Assembly: GCA_934426825.1 (NCBI GenBank)
Contig: CAKRYI010000024.1
Location: 1 to 33,802, forward strand
DNA: 33,802 nt
Source: an uncultured Acetatifactor sp.
GTDB taxonomy: Bacteria; Bacillota; Clostridia; Lachnospirales; Lachnospiraceae
Reading direction: 5' to 3'
Part shown: positions 1 through 8,863 of the stretch, in pieces
How positions within the stretch are numbered: position 1 is the first letter of the stretch
Layout of the letters: every line of letters begins with the position of its first letter
Program-made: the position numbers and the translations under genes
The notes under the pieces: generated by a model
Database searches by the model: none
Seen by the model: the letters and a program-made list of their open reading frames with translations, nothing else
Told to the model about the DNA's origin: nothing

Positions 1-18
1 AAATAATGATTTTGCCAT
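1..18 (-). CDS. Possible start of a minus-strand gene running off the left edge
   Basis: On the minus strand an ATG at 18 is preceded by a GGAGGT ribosome binding site 8 bases upstream (about 27-32). The six visible codons read MAKSLF. This is too little to identify. From memory, some TnpV-type transposon proteins begin in a similar way, which would fit the truncated MATE gene just upstream, but this is a guess. The gene lies on the same strand as that MATE gene, about 50 bases after its stop. Confidence 0.35.
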
Positions 19-69
19 TGTCTGTTACCTCCACATTCTTTTTTATTTTGAATGTCCGCAAAATCCGTC

Positions 70-1251
70 CTACATCACGAGGATGGTGGGGACAATGGTT
101 TTGCCCAGTCCTCTGGACGCCGCAATGGTACAGTCCATAAAGGCAGAAACGGCATAGGACAGCGTCATAACGGATATGCGCAGAATTCCCGCTTCCACCA
201 CGGCACTCTCATTGGTAAAGAGTGACAGGAAAGGATAGCGGAACACATAAAGCCCCACACCAAGAATCAGCGCCATGATAAAGGAATAAAACAGGCAGAT
301 AAAGTAGGTTTTTAAAATTCTGTCCCGTTTTTTTGCACCAAAGTTTTGCGCTATGAAGCTGGCGCATGCCGTGTAAAAAGCAGCCATCATATCGTAAACC
401 AAGGGGTCGGCATTGGCAGCAGCGGAATTTCCCTCCACCATGACGTGGTCAAAGGAGTTTACGCTGGTCTGGACAAAGAGGTTTGCAAGGGCAAACAGCG
501 CATACTGAAAAGCGGAAGGCAGTCCGATCCGCAGGATACGGCGGCTCTTGGCATGGCTGATTTTTATATCTTTTATATGCAGACCGAAGTCCTCATTGCA
601 TTTGAATAACAGGCGCAATATGAGAATTGCGGAAATATACTGGGAAATAATGCTGGCAATGGCAACGCCGGCAACATCCAGTTTGCACACAATGACAAAA
701 AACAAATTCAGGATAATGTTAATGATTCCCGCCAGGGTCATGTAGTACAGCGGACGCTTGGTGTCACCTGCCGCACTCAGCACAGCATTACCGAAATTGT
801 ACAGAGCCAGTGCGGGCATACCGCAGAGGTAAATGCGCAGGTACAGCACGGCATGGTCTATCAGCTCGTCTTTCGTATTCATGAGGGTCAGAATTCCTCT
901 CGTAAAAAGAATCCCGAAAACCATAATAATAATTCCCGTCAAAAGGCACAGAATAAGAGAGGTGTGAACGGTTTCGCTTAAGTCTTTTTTATTTTTGGAG
1001 CCGATATAAAGGGCGGTCAGGGCGTTGACGCCGCTGGCAAGACCGATAAGCAGACCGGTAAACAGGGTGACTAAGATACTGGTGGAACCCACGGCACCGA
1101 GGGAAATGGGGCCTGCAAATTTGCCCACTACGGCAACGTCGGACATATTAAAAAGAACCTGCAGAATGTTGGAAAACATCAGCGGGACACTGTAAACAAA
1201 GATTTTTTTCCATAAAGACCCGGTACAAAGGTCCATCTCATAAGTTTTCAT
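70..1251 (-). CDS. MATE family efflux transporter, C-terminally truncated
   Basis: Multi-drug and toxic compound extrusion (MATE) carrier of the inner membrane, expected to export organic cations by Na+ or H+ antiport. The N-terminus (MKTYEMDLCTGSLWKKI followed by VPLMFSNILQVLFNMSD) and the later repeat half (RIGLPSAFQYALFALANLFV) are typical of the family. I chose the ATG at 1251 because AAGGA lies 9 bases upstream; an in-frame ATG exists at 1293 but has a worse site. The protein is about 393 residues and stops right after GLGKTIVPTILVM, where full-length members of roughly 440-460 residues go on for two more helices. It is therefore probably a broken gene, perhaps cut by whatever lies beyond the left edge. 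It diverges from a second, intact MATE gene. Confidence 0.85.
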   Translation of the reverse strand: MKTYEMDLCTGSLWKKIFVYSVPLMFSNILQVLFNMSDVAVVGKFAGPISLGAVGSTSILVTLFTGLLIGLASGVNALTALYIGSKNKKDLSETVHTSLILCLLTGIIIMVFGILFTRGILTLMNTKDELIDHAVLYLRIYLCGMPALALYNFGNAVLSAAGDTKRPLYYMTLAGIINIILNLFFVIVCKLDVAGVAIASIISQYISAILILRLLFKCNEDFGLHIKDIKISHAKSRRILRIGLPSAFQYALFALANLFVQTSVNSFDHVMVEGNSAAANADPLVYDMMAAFYTACASFIAQNFGAKKRDRILKTYFICLFYSFIMALILGVGLYVFRYPFLSLFTNESAVVEAGILRISVMTLSYAVSAFMDCTIAASRGLGKTIVPTILVM

Positions 1252-1289
1252 AAAATAATATCCTTTTTTGTTTGAATTTGGTATACTCA

Positions 1290-1317
1290 TCATACACCTT
1301 AGATAAGGAAAATCAAG
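1290..1317 (-). promoter_or_regulatory. Candidate promoter for the truncated MATE gene
   Basis: Reading the minus strand, TTGATT is followed after 16 bases by TATGAT. The spacer contains a short inverted repeat, CCTTA-TC-TAAGG. The site lies in the 88-base gap between the two divergent MATE genes. Sequence match only. Confidence 0.35.
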
Positions 1318-1339
1318 AGGGATTTGTCAGGAGCGGAAC

Positions 1340-2638
1340 ATGAACGTAGGAAAGCAGTTTTTTAGATATGTGTCACAAAATATTCTGGGAATGATAGGAA
1401 TTTCCTTATATATATTGGCGGACACTTTTTTTATTTCCCTGTCGGTGGGAGCAAACGGAATTACGGCGCTGAATCTGGTGCTGCCGGTGTACAGCCTGAT
1501 TTTCGCCATTGGTGCAATGATTGGCGTGGGCTCTGCCATCCGGTTTGCCATTGGCAGGAATAAAGGGGAGCCGAAGGCGGAGGAGTATTTTAGCAATGCA
1601 CTGTTTTTTGCCACAATCATTTCACTCGTTTTCGTTGTGGTGGGACTGTTTGCTCCGGATGCCGTGGTGCGTGTTCTGGGCGGTGATGCGGAAATTGTGG
1701 CGGTGGGAACTTCCTACACGCAGATTTTCATGCTGTTTGCGCCCTGTTTTATGTGGAATCATATTTGCAATGCCTTTGTGCGCAATGACGGCGCGCCCTC
1801 TGTTGCCATGGCGGCAACGCTGCTCAGCAGTCTGTTCAATATTGTGATGGATTATGTGCTGATGTTCCCCTTGGGGCTTGGCATGGCGGGAGCGGCACTG
1901 GCTACGGCGTGCTCGCCCATTGTGGGAGTTTTGATTTGCTGTATTCACTTTTTTTCCAAAAAGAGCACGGTGTCGCTGCGACGCATCAAGCCGTCCCTGC
2001 GAAAGCTGTTCCGTTCCTGTCAGGTGGGAGTTTCCGCCTTTGTGGGCGAAATTTCTTCCGGTGTCATTACGGTGGCATTTAACACCATTATTCTGCACCT
2101 GGTGGGGAATATCGGCGTGGCGGCATACGGAGTGGTAGCCAACACGGCGCTGGTGGCGGTATCCATGTTTAACGGTGTGGCGCAGGGTTCCCAGCCTCTT
2201 ATCAGTGAGTGTTACGGAAAAAATGACTGGAAGCATGTGCGCAGTATTTTGAAAATGGCGCTGGCAACATCGTTAGCGTTATCGGCGGGACTGATACTTG
2301 TCATTTTCCTGTGGACAACGCCCATTGCCAATATTTTTAACAGCGAAGGAAACGCGGTGCTCACAGAGTATGCGGTGAGCGGGCTGCGGATTTATTTTGT
2401 GGGATTTTTGTTTGCGGGAATCAATATTGTGGGAACGGGAATTCTGAGCGCGGTGGAGTCCGCCAAATGGGCGTTTACCGCTTCTATTCTGCGTGGATTC
2501 GTGGTCATTCTCTGTGCGGCTTTTCTGCTTTCCTATCTCTTTGGCATGACCGGAGTGTGGATGGCATTTCCTGTGGCGGAACTGATTACGATGGTTGTGA
2601 CGGGGATTGGACTCAGGAAGGCTTGTTTTTCCAAATAG
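1340..2638 (+). CDS. MATE family efflux transporter
   Basis: Membrane carrier of 432 residues, normal length for a MATE protein, with about 12 hydrophobic segments. The N-terminus FFRYVSQNILGMIGISLYIL followed by ADTFFIS, the motif GVGSAIRFAIGRNKGE and the second-half start CQVGVSAFVGEISSGVITVA fit the family. The start ATG has AGGAGC seven bases upstream. It is transcribed divergently from the truncated MATE gene and is clearly a different subtype from it, so the pair is not a recent tandem copy. The substrate cannot be read from sequence. The next gene follows after 63 bases on the same strand, but a candidate promoter overlaps this gene's end. Confidence 0.92.
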   Translation: MNVGKQFFRYVSQNILGMIGISLYILADTFFISLSVGANGITALNLVLPVYSLIFAIGAMIGVGSAIRFAIGRNKGEPKAEEYFSNALFFATIISLVFVVVGLFAPDAVVRVLGGDAEIVAVGTSYTQIFMLFAPCFMWNHICNAFVRNDGAPSVAMAATLLSSLFNIVMDYVLMFPLGLGMAGAALATACSPIVGVLICCIHFFSKKSTVSLRRIKPSLRKLFRSCQVGVSAFVGEISSGVITVAFNTIILHLVGNIGVAAYGVVANTALVAVSMFNGVAQGSQPLISECYGKNDWKHVRSILKMALATSLALSAGLILVIFLWTTPIANIFNSEGNAVLTEYAVSGLRIYFVGFLFAGINIVGTGILSAVESAKWAFTASILRGFVVILCAAFLLSYLFGMTGVWMAFPVAELITMVVTGIGLRKACFSK

Positions 2639-2652
2639 GTCTATGTTACAAT
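2623..2652 (+). promoter_or_regulatory. Candidate promoter for the Lon-like ATPase gene
   Basis: TTGTTT (2623-2628) and TACAAT (2647-2652) are separated by 18 bases. The -35 box lies within the last codons of the MATE gene, about 50 bases before the next start. Sequence match only. Confidence 0.35.
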
Positions 2653-2701
2653 AGGCGCATACAGCAGGGGCAGGGAGCAAATCCCGGAGAGGAGCAGTAA
2701 T

Positions 2702-4186
2702 ATGCCAGTATTTGATTTTAGCGACGCACCGGAGGAAAAAAAGGACGCGGTGTGTACATACAGTGTATTTTATACCAGCGAGGATAGCACGTCCCCGGAC
2801 AAGCCGATTCTTGTGCTGGATAATCATAGGAGACAGTGGAGCCATCACTCCAACGGAATTTTTACGAATCAGGCGAAGCAGACCGCTTTTGAATTTAAGG
2901 AGGAGGGGGAGAGCATCTGTGCGGATATTCTGCAGATAGACGCCCGCTTTGTGAGCCTGATTGGATGGCTTGGGGAAAATCACATTCATGTCCGCCTGTC
3001 CGGGGAGAACCGGTCGGACGGATATGCGGTTTACAAAATCCGGGAGACCTCTTTCGGTGGAGGAACAAAACTTTCGGCAGAAGACGGTTTTCTGCAGTTT
3101 ATGATAGAAAGACTGCTCTCCAGCCACGCTCCGGCACAGGAGACGGTGGACGAGGAGCAGGAGGAAATGGGAGACGAGATGAAACTGACCAGTATTCAGA
3201 GCATTTCGGATTTCATGACCTGCGCGGGAAGGACACTCCCGGACAATATCCGGCTCTGGGCGAGGAGAAATCTTGCGGTGGCACGTTCCCATGAGGTTTC
3301 GCCGGAGGAGCGGCGCCATGCGCAGCGCGCGCTTTCCATTATGATGAACATTCAGTGGAAAAATAATTACTTTGAGGCAATCGACCCGAATGAAGCACGC
3401 CGGATTCTGGACGAGGAGCTTTATGGCATGGAGCGGGTAAAGCAGCGTATCATCGAGACGATTATTCAGATTAACCGTACCCATACGCTGCCGGCATACG
3501 GAATGCTTCTGGTGGGGCCGGCGGGAACCGGTAAGTCCCAGATAGCTTATGCGGTGGCGCGGATTCTGAAACTGCCGTGGACGACACTGGACATGAGTTC
3601 CATCAATGACCCGGAACAGCTGACCGGAAGCTCCCGTGTTTACGCCAATGCGAAACCCGGAATTATTATGGAGGCGTTCTCCATGGCGGGAGAGTCCAAT
3701 CTGGTGTTTATCATCAATGAGCTGGACAAGGCGGCAGCAGGCAAGGGAAACGGCAATCCGGCGGATGTGCTGCTGACATTGTTGGATAATTTGGGATTTA
3801 CGGACAATTACATGGAATGTATGGTGCCGACCGTGGGTGTATATCCCATTGCGACTGCAAATGACAAGGAGCAAATCAGTGCGCCGCTGATGTCCCGTTT
3901 TGCCGTCATTGATATACCGGACTATACGACGGAGGAAAAGAAGATTATCTTTTCCAAATTCGCACTGCCCAAGGTGCTTAAGCGCATGGGACTTAAGGAA
4001 AGCGAATGTATTGTGACGGACGAGGCATTGGACGCGGTGGTTGCGCGGTATGCGGACACCACCGGAATCCGTGATTTGGAGCAGGCTGCGGAACATATTG
4101 CGGCGAACGCACTGTACCGGATAGAGGTCAACCACGTGAGCGAAGTGGTATTTCAGCCGGAAATGATAGAGGAACTGCTGGGTTAA
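2702..4186 (+). CDS. Lon-like AAA+ ATPase lacking a protease domain
   Basis: A 494-residue cytoplasmic AAA+ protein. Residues about 195-260 resemble the helical linker before the Lon ATPase domain (ARRILDEELYGMERVKQRI). Walker A is GPAGTGKS with K278. The Walker B stretch is LVFIINELDK (334-343), with Asn339 where Lon and most AAA+ proteins have Asp, followed by Glu340. Sensor-1-like ATAND and the Lon-like small domain (DIPDYTTEEKKIIFSKFALP, then TTGIRDLEQ) follow. The protein ends there: the Lon Ser-Lys protease domain and the LON substrate-binding domain are both absent. The first ~190 residues match nothing I recognise. It may be an unfolding or remodelling ATPase; the substrate is unknown. 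Its stop codon directly abuts that of the convergent ATPase gene. Confidence 0.8.
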   Translation: MPVFDFSDAPEEKKDAVCTYSVFYTSEDSTSPDKPILVLDNHRRQWSHHSNGIFTNQAKQTAFEFKEEGESICADILQIDARFVSLIGWLGENHIHVRLSGENRSDGYAVYKIRETSFGGGTKLSAEDGFLQFMIERLLSSHAPAQETVDEEQEEMGDEMKLTSIQSISDFMTCAGRTLPDNIRLWARRNLAVARSHEVSPEERRHAQRALSIMMNIQWKNNYFEAIDPNEARRILDEELYGMERVKQRIIETIIQINRTHTLPAYGMLLVGPAGTGKSQIAYAVARILKLPWTTLDMSSINDPEQLTGSSRVYANAKPGIIMEAFSMAGESNLVFIINELDKAAAGKGNGNPADVLLTLLDNLGFTDNYMECMVPTVGVYPIATANDKEQISAPLMSRFAVIDIPDYTTEEKKIIFSKFALPKVLKRMGLKESECIVTDEALDAVVARYADTTGIRDLEQAAEHIAANALYRIEVNHVSEVVFQPEMIEELLG

Positions 4187-5548
4187 TTATATTTTCATTG
4201 TCCCGTTTGCAAGATCTTTTGCTACAAACGGGACAAAGTAAAATGGTACGGTAAGCAGTTTTTGCGCGGAATTATAGCCGTAATTATTTTTTGAGACTTT
4301 AATGGCGTATTCAAACTTATTATGGTTTGAAAATTTTTCGAGGGAGTTAAGTGTACCTCTGCCTTTCTTGACGTCGAGCGGATATAATTTATTATTTGAC
4401 TCAATAATAAATTCAAGCTCTGCGGATGTTTTACCACGCCAATAAAATAATTTATGCTCTTTGGCAAGCAATTCGTTAGCGACAAAGTTTTCAAAGAATA
4501 TTCCCGATAAAGTGTTATCCCTTTCATTTGACACAAACGAGGCAGCATTGATGCCACTCTGATATGAGAACATACCAATATCTCCGAGAAATAGGCGAAA
4601 ATTGCTTTCGCTATCCGGCATGAGCGGCATTGTAATGTGTTCTTTCAATTGGAAAGATTGATTTACAACGTGTGCCATGGTAAGCCACTGAATAGAGGTC
4701 GCATAATCTCTTGTTTTGCTTTTTTCCTCAATAAGTCCGGGAGAAAAATTCTTGGATTCCTTATTCAGTTCTCTGTAAATATTTTGGAATAGGGAACGGG
4801 AACGCAATACAGCCTCCGGGCTTGCCTGATAGAGCTCCATATCCGAGAGGTAGTTAACATATAAAACTTTAAGGATTTCTCTTGATTCCAAAAGATTATT
4901 TCCGTCAACATAGGCTTCTACCGCTTCAGGCATACCGCCAACAAGTAAATATTTATATATTTGTTCCATTGCCAGTTCGTGAATTTGGCTATCCAGCGCT
5001 TTTTTTTCTTCATAAGCCTTTTCGACGGTATCATAAAGCATTTTGTTACTGTTCATTAGGAACTCGTCAAAGGTCATCGGATAAATCGTTAATTGATTTA
5101 TCTTACCAACAGGAAAAAGAAATTTATCGTTTTCTCTGGAACCTCTTTTATGCGTTTCTCTTTGGAGTTTGATACGAACCATTGAACCGGTTGCAATAAC
5201 GGGAATTTCTCTAAAGTCCTGACAAAAATATTTGAGGGAGGAAATAATGTTAGGACACTCCTGTACCTCATCAAAAATCAGCAAAGTTTTTTCGCTTATT
5301 TGTTTTCCTTTACGCAACGAAATATATTCGATGATTTTTGCAGCATTGGCGGTTTCAGAACAGAATTCACGGATTTCATCCTCTTTTTTGAAATCAACGT
5401 AGATGAAGTTATTTTTATAATAAGTTTTAGCAAAAAGTTCTTCTACAAGATAAGTTTTGCCAACCTGCCTTGCTCCCCAAATAATCAAAGGCTTTCTGCG
5501 TTTGTTATTGTTCCAATCTATCAATTTTTGCAATGCAATTCGTTCCAT
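4187..5548 (-). CDS. AAA family ATPase with DUF4143-type C-terminus
   Basis: A 453-residue protein of the large, mostly uncharacterised ATPase family found in bacteria and archaea (AAA_14 plus DUF4143). Walker A is GARQVGKT with K31; Walker B is TLLIFDEVQE with D93 and E94; the sensor region reads IPVIATGSMVRI. The C-terminal part contains the nuclease-like stretch FYWRGKTSAELEFIIESNNK followed by LYPLDVKKGRG, which resembles a PD-(D/E)XK core (E, then D-x-K) and is usual in this family. The start has GGAGG upstream (minus-strand GGTTGGAGGTTGATTTATG). Base composition is AT-richer than its neighbours, consistent with an acquired gene. Function is unknown; family members are often found alone, as here. 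Confidence 0.85.
   Translation of the reverse strand: MERIALQKLIDWNNNKRRKPLIIWGARQVGKTYLVEELFAKTYYKNNFIYVDFKKEDEIREFCSETANAAKIIEYISLRKGKQISEKTLLIFDEVQECPNIISSLKYFCQDFREIPVIATGSMVRIKLQRETHKRGSRENDKFLFPVGKINQLTIYPMTFDEFLMNSNKMLYDTVEKAYEEKKALDSQIHELAMEQIYKYLLVGGMPEAVEAYVDGNNLLESREILKVLYVNYLSDMELYQASPEAVLRSRSLFQNIYRELNKESKNFSPGLIEEKSKTRDYATSIQWLTMAHVVNQSFQLKEHITMPLMPDSESNFRLFLGDIGMFSYQSGINAASFVSNERDNTLSGIFFENFVANELLAKEHKLFYWRGKTSAELEFIIESNNKLYPLDVKKGRGTLNSLEKFSNHNKFEYAIKVSKNNYGYNSAQKLLTVPFYFVPFVAKDLANGTMKI
4198..4236. terminator. 12-bp perfect inverted repeat at a convergent gene junction
   Basis: Arms TTGTCCCGTTTG (4198-4209) and CAAACGGGACAA (4225-4236) are perfect complements around a 15-base loop. 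The hairpin lies inside the last codons of the minus-strand ATPase gene, just past the stop of the plus-strand Lon-like gene. A bidirectional transcription stop is the simplest reading, although neither side has a good T run. Confidence 0.5.
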
Positions 5549-5578
5549 AAATCAACCTCCAACCCTATGATATATGTA

Positions 5579-5607
5579 TTATATCATAATTTGCACCAAT
5601 TACAAAG
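5579..5607 (-). promoter_or_regulatory. Candidate promoter for the AAA/DUF4143-type ATPase
   Basis: On the minus strand a consensus TATAAT follows TTTGTA after 17 bases; the -35 match is weak. The motif ATTTGCACC (plus strand) occurs within this promoter at about 5589 and again at about 5622, 33 bases apart, which could be two protein-binding sites on the same DNA face. Confidence 0.4.
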
Positions 5608-5743
5608 TTAATTTAAAAGTTATTTGCACCTAAACGATGATAAAATATATAAATATATGCACGTAATCTTTGAAATTATTGAGTACGAAGATACTTTTAT
5701 CCGTCCGAAAGCCATATATCGCATGAAAAAGAATAAGAAAAGG

Positions 5744-5772
5744 TTGATTATAGGAAAAAGGTGTGGTATTTT
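5744..5772 (+). promoter_or_regulatory. Candidate promoter for the ABC transporter run
   Basis: TTGATT (5744-5749) and TATTTT (5767-5772) are 17 bases apart and lie 50 bases before the ABC ATPase start. Nothing else in the gap looks like a better start site. Confidence 0.4.
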
Positions 5773-5821
5773 ATCTATGCAATAGTTAGTTATGCCTAAC
5801 GGTAGGAAGGGAGATGCAACT

Positions 5822-6520
5822 ATGTTTTTGGAGATAAAAGGACTGAAAAAGCATTTCGGAGAGGGCGACTGCCTCGTAGAAGTGTTAAAAGGAATTGATT
5901 TGTCCGTGGAAAAGGGCGAGTTCTGTGTGCTGCTCGGACCGTCCGGCTCCGGTAAGTCCACGCTGTTGAATATTATCGGCGGTATTGACAAGGCGGACGA
6001 GGGAAGCATTACCATAAACGGCGAAAAGACCGAGGATATGAACGAAAAGAAGCTGACGGAGTACCGGAGAAAGCATTTGGGCTATATTTTCCAGATGTAC
6101 AATCTGATTCCGAATCTTACGGTTCAGGAAAATATTGAAGTGGGAGCGTATCTGAGCGAGAATCCCTTGGACGTAAACGAACTGATAGACACGCTGGGGT
6201 TAACTGCGCACAAGAGAAAGCTGCCGAACCAGTTATCCGGCGGACAGCAGCAGAGATGCGCCATCGGAAGGGCGATTGTGAAAAATCCCGACATTCTGCT
6301 TTGCGACGAGCCCACCGGCGCCTTGGACTACAGCACTTCCAAGGAAATTTTAAAGTTCATTGAAACGGTGAACCAGAAATACGGCAACACCGTGATTATG
6401 GTTACGCACAACGACGCCATCAAGAACATGGCGGACCGGGTTGTGAAGCTCAGGGACGGACAAATCCGTAAGAATTTTTTAAATGAAGAAAAAGTCAAAG
6501 CGGAAGATTTGGACTGGTAA
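5822..6520 (+). CDS. ABC transporter ATP-binding protein (MacB/LolD type)
   Basis: Cytoplasmic ATPase subunit of 232 residues that powers the FtsX-type permease encoded 12 bases downstream. It contains Walker A GPSGSGKST (39-47), Q-loop Gln91, signature LSGGQQQR (138-145), Walker B ILLCDEP (158-164) with the ALD D-loop, and the switch His196. The start at 5822 is preferred over an in-frame ATG at 5792 because GAAGGGAG sits about 8 bases before it. Members of this group usually drive mechanotransmission or peptide/lipoprotein handling rather than ordinary solute import. It is the first gene of a five-gene co-directional run. Confidence 0.93.
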   Translation: MFLEIKGLKKHFGEGDCLVEVLKGIDLSVEKGEFCVLLGPSGSGKSTLLNIIGGIDKADEGSITINGEKTEDMNEKKLTEYRRKHLGYIFQMYNLIPNLTVQENIEVGAYLSENPLDVNELIDTLGLTAHKRKLPNQLSGGQQQRCAIGRAIVKNPDILLCDEPTGALDYSTSKEILKFIETVNQKYGNTVIMVTHNDAIKNMADRVVKLRDGQIRKNFLNEEKVKAEDLDW

Positions 6521-6532
6521 GGAGGCGGACCT

Positions 6533-8851
6533 ATGAAAAATCCATTGAACAAGCGTCTGCCGAGAGAAATCAGGGAAGATTTTGGGAAATATATCGTAAT
6601 CTTTCTGCTGTTGGTATTGTCTATCGGACTGATTTCCGGATTTCTGGTGGCAGATGGCAGTATGATTAAGGCATACAACGAGACTTTTGAAAAATACAAC
6701 GTGGAAAACGGTCATTTCATTACCGAGAAGAAAATGAACAATGCACAGAAAAAAGCGGTGCAGGAGAATGCCATCACGGTATACGACCAGTTTTACACGG
6801 AAAAGCAGACGGACTTCGGCTCAAAGCTGCGCATTTACGAAAACCGTAAGACCGTTAATACCGTTTGTCTGATGCAGGGAAGTTTTCCGCAAAAGGACAA
6901 CGAGATTGCCATTGACCGAATGTTTGCCGACAATAATGAACTGAAGGTGGGGGACACCTTTGGCATGGACGGTAAGGAATGGGTGATAAGCGGTCTGGTG
7001 GCTTTGCCGGATTATAGCTGTCTGTTTGAAAATAACAGCGATTCCATGTTTGACGCTGTGCTGTTTGGTGTGGCGGTTGTGACGGAAGAGACGTTTGACA
7101 CCTTTGATGTGAATTCCCTGCATTACTGCTATGCCTGGAAATATGACGCAGAGCCTGCGGATGATGCACAGGAAAAGCAGGTGTCGGAGGATTTGATGAA
7201 GGCACTGAACGGGGAGGTCAGCCTGAAAGATTTCGTCCCCCGCTATGAAAATCAGGCAATCCGGTTTACCGGCGAGGACATGGGAAGCGACCGTGCAATG
7301 ATGATTGTGCTGCTCTACATGATTATCGTTATTATGGCGTTTGTTTTTGCCATAACCACAACAAACACCATCGAAAAGGAAGCCAATGTTATCGGAACCC
7401 TGCGGGCGAGCGGCTATACCGTGGGCGAGCTGATACGCCACTATATGGCAATGCCCACCATTGTCACACTCATTAGTGCGGTTATCGGAAATATTCTCGG
7501 TTACACGGTGATGAAAAATTTCTGCGCCGGCATGTATTACGGAAGCTACAGCCTGACCACTTACGAGACGGTGTGGAATGGGGAAGCCTTTGTGTACACC
7601 ACGGTGATTCCGGTTATCATGATGACGGTTATCAATTTCCTGATTCTGCGCAGACAGCTAAAGTTAAGTCCGCTGCAGTTTTTGCGCCGGGATTTGAGCC
7701 GTAAAAAGAAAAAGAGAGCCGTTGCCTTAAGCCCGGTTATCCGCTTTTTCTCCCGATTCCGGCTTCGCGTGATGTTCCAGAATATGTCCAATTACCTGAT
7801 TATGCTTGTGGGAATCCAGTTTGCATATGTGCTGTTATTGTTCGGACTGGTCATGCAGCCCATCATGACACATTACCAGAACCGGATAACCGACAATATG
7901 ATAGCGAATTACCAGTATCTGTTGAATATGCCGGTTTCGGAGATGGACGACACCTACAAGCTGAAAAGTCTCATGACGATGTTAAAATTTGAGATGGCGG
8001 TGCGGACGGACAACGAGGATGCGGAGAAATTCAGCGCCTATACGCTGCGAACCATGGACGAAAACTATATGCTGGAGGACATTCTGCTTTACGGAATAGA
8101 GCCGAAAAGCAAGTACATACCGCTTGCGTTAAATGACGAGGATGTGTATATTTCCTCCGCCTATGCAGAGAAATATAATCTGAAAAAGGGTGACACTTTT
8201 ACCTTAAAAGAAAAATACGAGGATACCACCTACACCTTTACCGTGACGGGAATTTACGACTATGAGGCGAGCCTGACGGTTTTCATGACAAGGGAACACT
8301 TAAATGACGTGTTTGACTTAGGCGACGGAATGTTTGGCGGATATTTCAGCAATACTGAAATCACGGACATTGACGAAAAGTACATAGGTTCCGTGATTGA
8401 TTTGGACGCCTTAACCAAAGTAACCCGACAGCTGCAGGTTTCCATGGGTGGAATGATGTGGCTGATATGTGGTTTTGCCATATTGATTTTCGTTATACTG
8501 GTGTATCTGCTCAGTAAAATTATTATTGAAAAAAATGCCCAGTCCATATCCATGACAAAAATTCTGGGTTACTCCAAAGGGGAGATTGCCAGACTGTATA
8601 TTCTGCCTACGACCATTGTGGTGCTATTGTGTATCGGAATCAATATTCCCCTCACCTATTATGAAATCAAGGTGATTTGGAAAATGATGATGAGCAGCAT
8701 GATGACCGGCTGGCTGCCCTACTGGGTGGCGCCCGAGAGTCTTATCGAGATGGCGGTAATCGGCATTGTATGTTACGTAGTGGTTGCAATATCGGAGCTT
8801 CGCAAGATTGCAAAGGTTCCTATGGATATTGCCCTTAAGAACGTAGAATAG
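6533..8851 (+). CDS. ABC transporter permease, FtsX/MacB-like
   Basis: A 772-residue integral membrane protein. One helix near residues 18-40 is followed by a large extracellular domain (about 45-245), a three-helix FtsX-type core (about 255-375), a further helix near 420-445, a second extracellular domain (about 450-640) and a last three-helix core (about 645-765). This two-core layout is that of the large FtsX-domain permeases common in Clostridia. The stretch NTIEKEANVIGTLRASGYT is the typical cytoplasmic coupling segment and recurs as AQSISMTKILGYSKGEIARL in the second core. It is paired with the ATPase upstream and the heptad-repeat lipoprotein downstream (12-base gap). Confidence 0.92.
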   Translation: MKNPLNKRLPREIREDFGKYIVIFLLLVLSIGLISGFLVADGSMIKAYNETFEKYNVENGHFITEKKMNNAQKKAVQENAITVYDQFYTEKQTDFGSKLRIYENRKTVNTVCLMQGSFPQKDNEIAIDRMFADNNELKVGDTFGMDGKEWVISGLVALPDYSCLFENNSDSMFDAVLFGVAVVTEETFDTFDVNSLHYCYAWKYDAEPADDAQEKQVSEDLMKALNGEVSLKDFVPRYENQAIRFTGEDMGSDRAMMIVLLYMIIVIMAFVFAITTTNTIEKEANVIGTLRASGYTVGELIRHYMAMPTIVTLISAVIGNILGYTVMKNFCAGMYYGSYSLTTYETVWNGEAFVYTTVIPVIMMTVINFLILRRQLKLSPLQFLRRDLSRKKKKRAVALSPVIRFFSRFRLRVMFQNMSNYLIMLVGIQFAYVLLLFGLVMQPIMTHYQNRITDNMIANYQYLLNMPVSEMDDTYKLKSLMTMLKFEMAVRTDNEDAEKFSAYTLRTMDENYMLEDILLYGIEPKSKYIPLALNDEDVYISSAYAEKYNLKKGDTFTLKEKYEDTTYTFTVTGIYDYEASLTVFMTREHLNDVFDLGDGMFGGYFSNTEITDIDEKYIGSVIDLDALTKVTRQLQVSMGGMMWLICGFAILIFVILVYLLSKIIIEKNAQSISMTKILGYSKGEIARLYILPTTIVVLLCIGINIPLTYYEIKVIWKMMMSSMMTGWLPYWVAPESLIEMAVIGIVCYVVVAISELRKIAKVPMDIALKNVE

Positions 8852-8863
8852 GAGCGGAGAGAT

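Noticed and set aside
2279..4135. Very long minus-strand frame opposite the Lon-like ATPase
   Set aside because: It is the antisense of a well-supported AAA+ gene, rich in Arg/His/Cys, with no ribosome binding site.
5657..5785. 42-codon plus-strand frame starting with ATG before the ABC ATPase
   Set aside because: No ribosome binding site, very Lys/Ile-rich, and it overlaps the candidate promoter.
6821..7441. Minus-strand frame opposite the ABC permease
   Set aside because: His/Gln-rich antisense shadow with no start signal.
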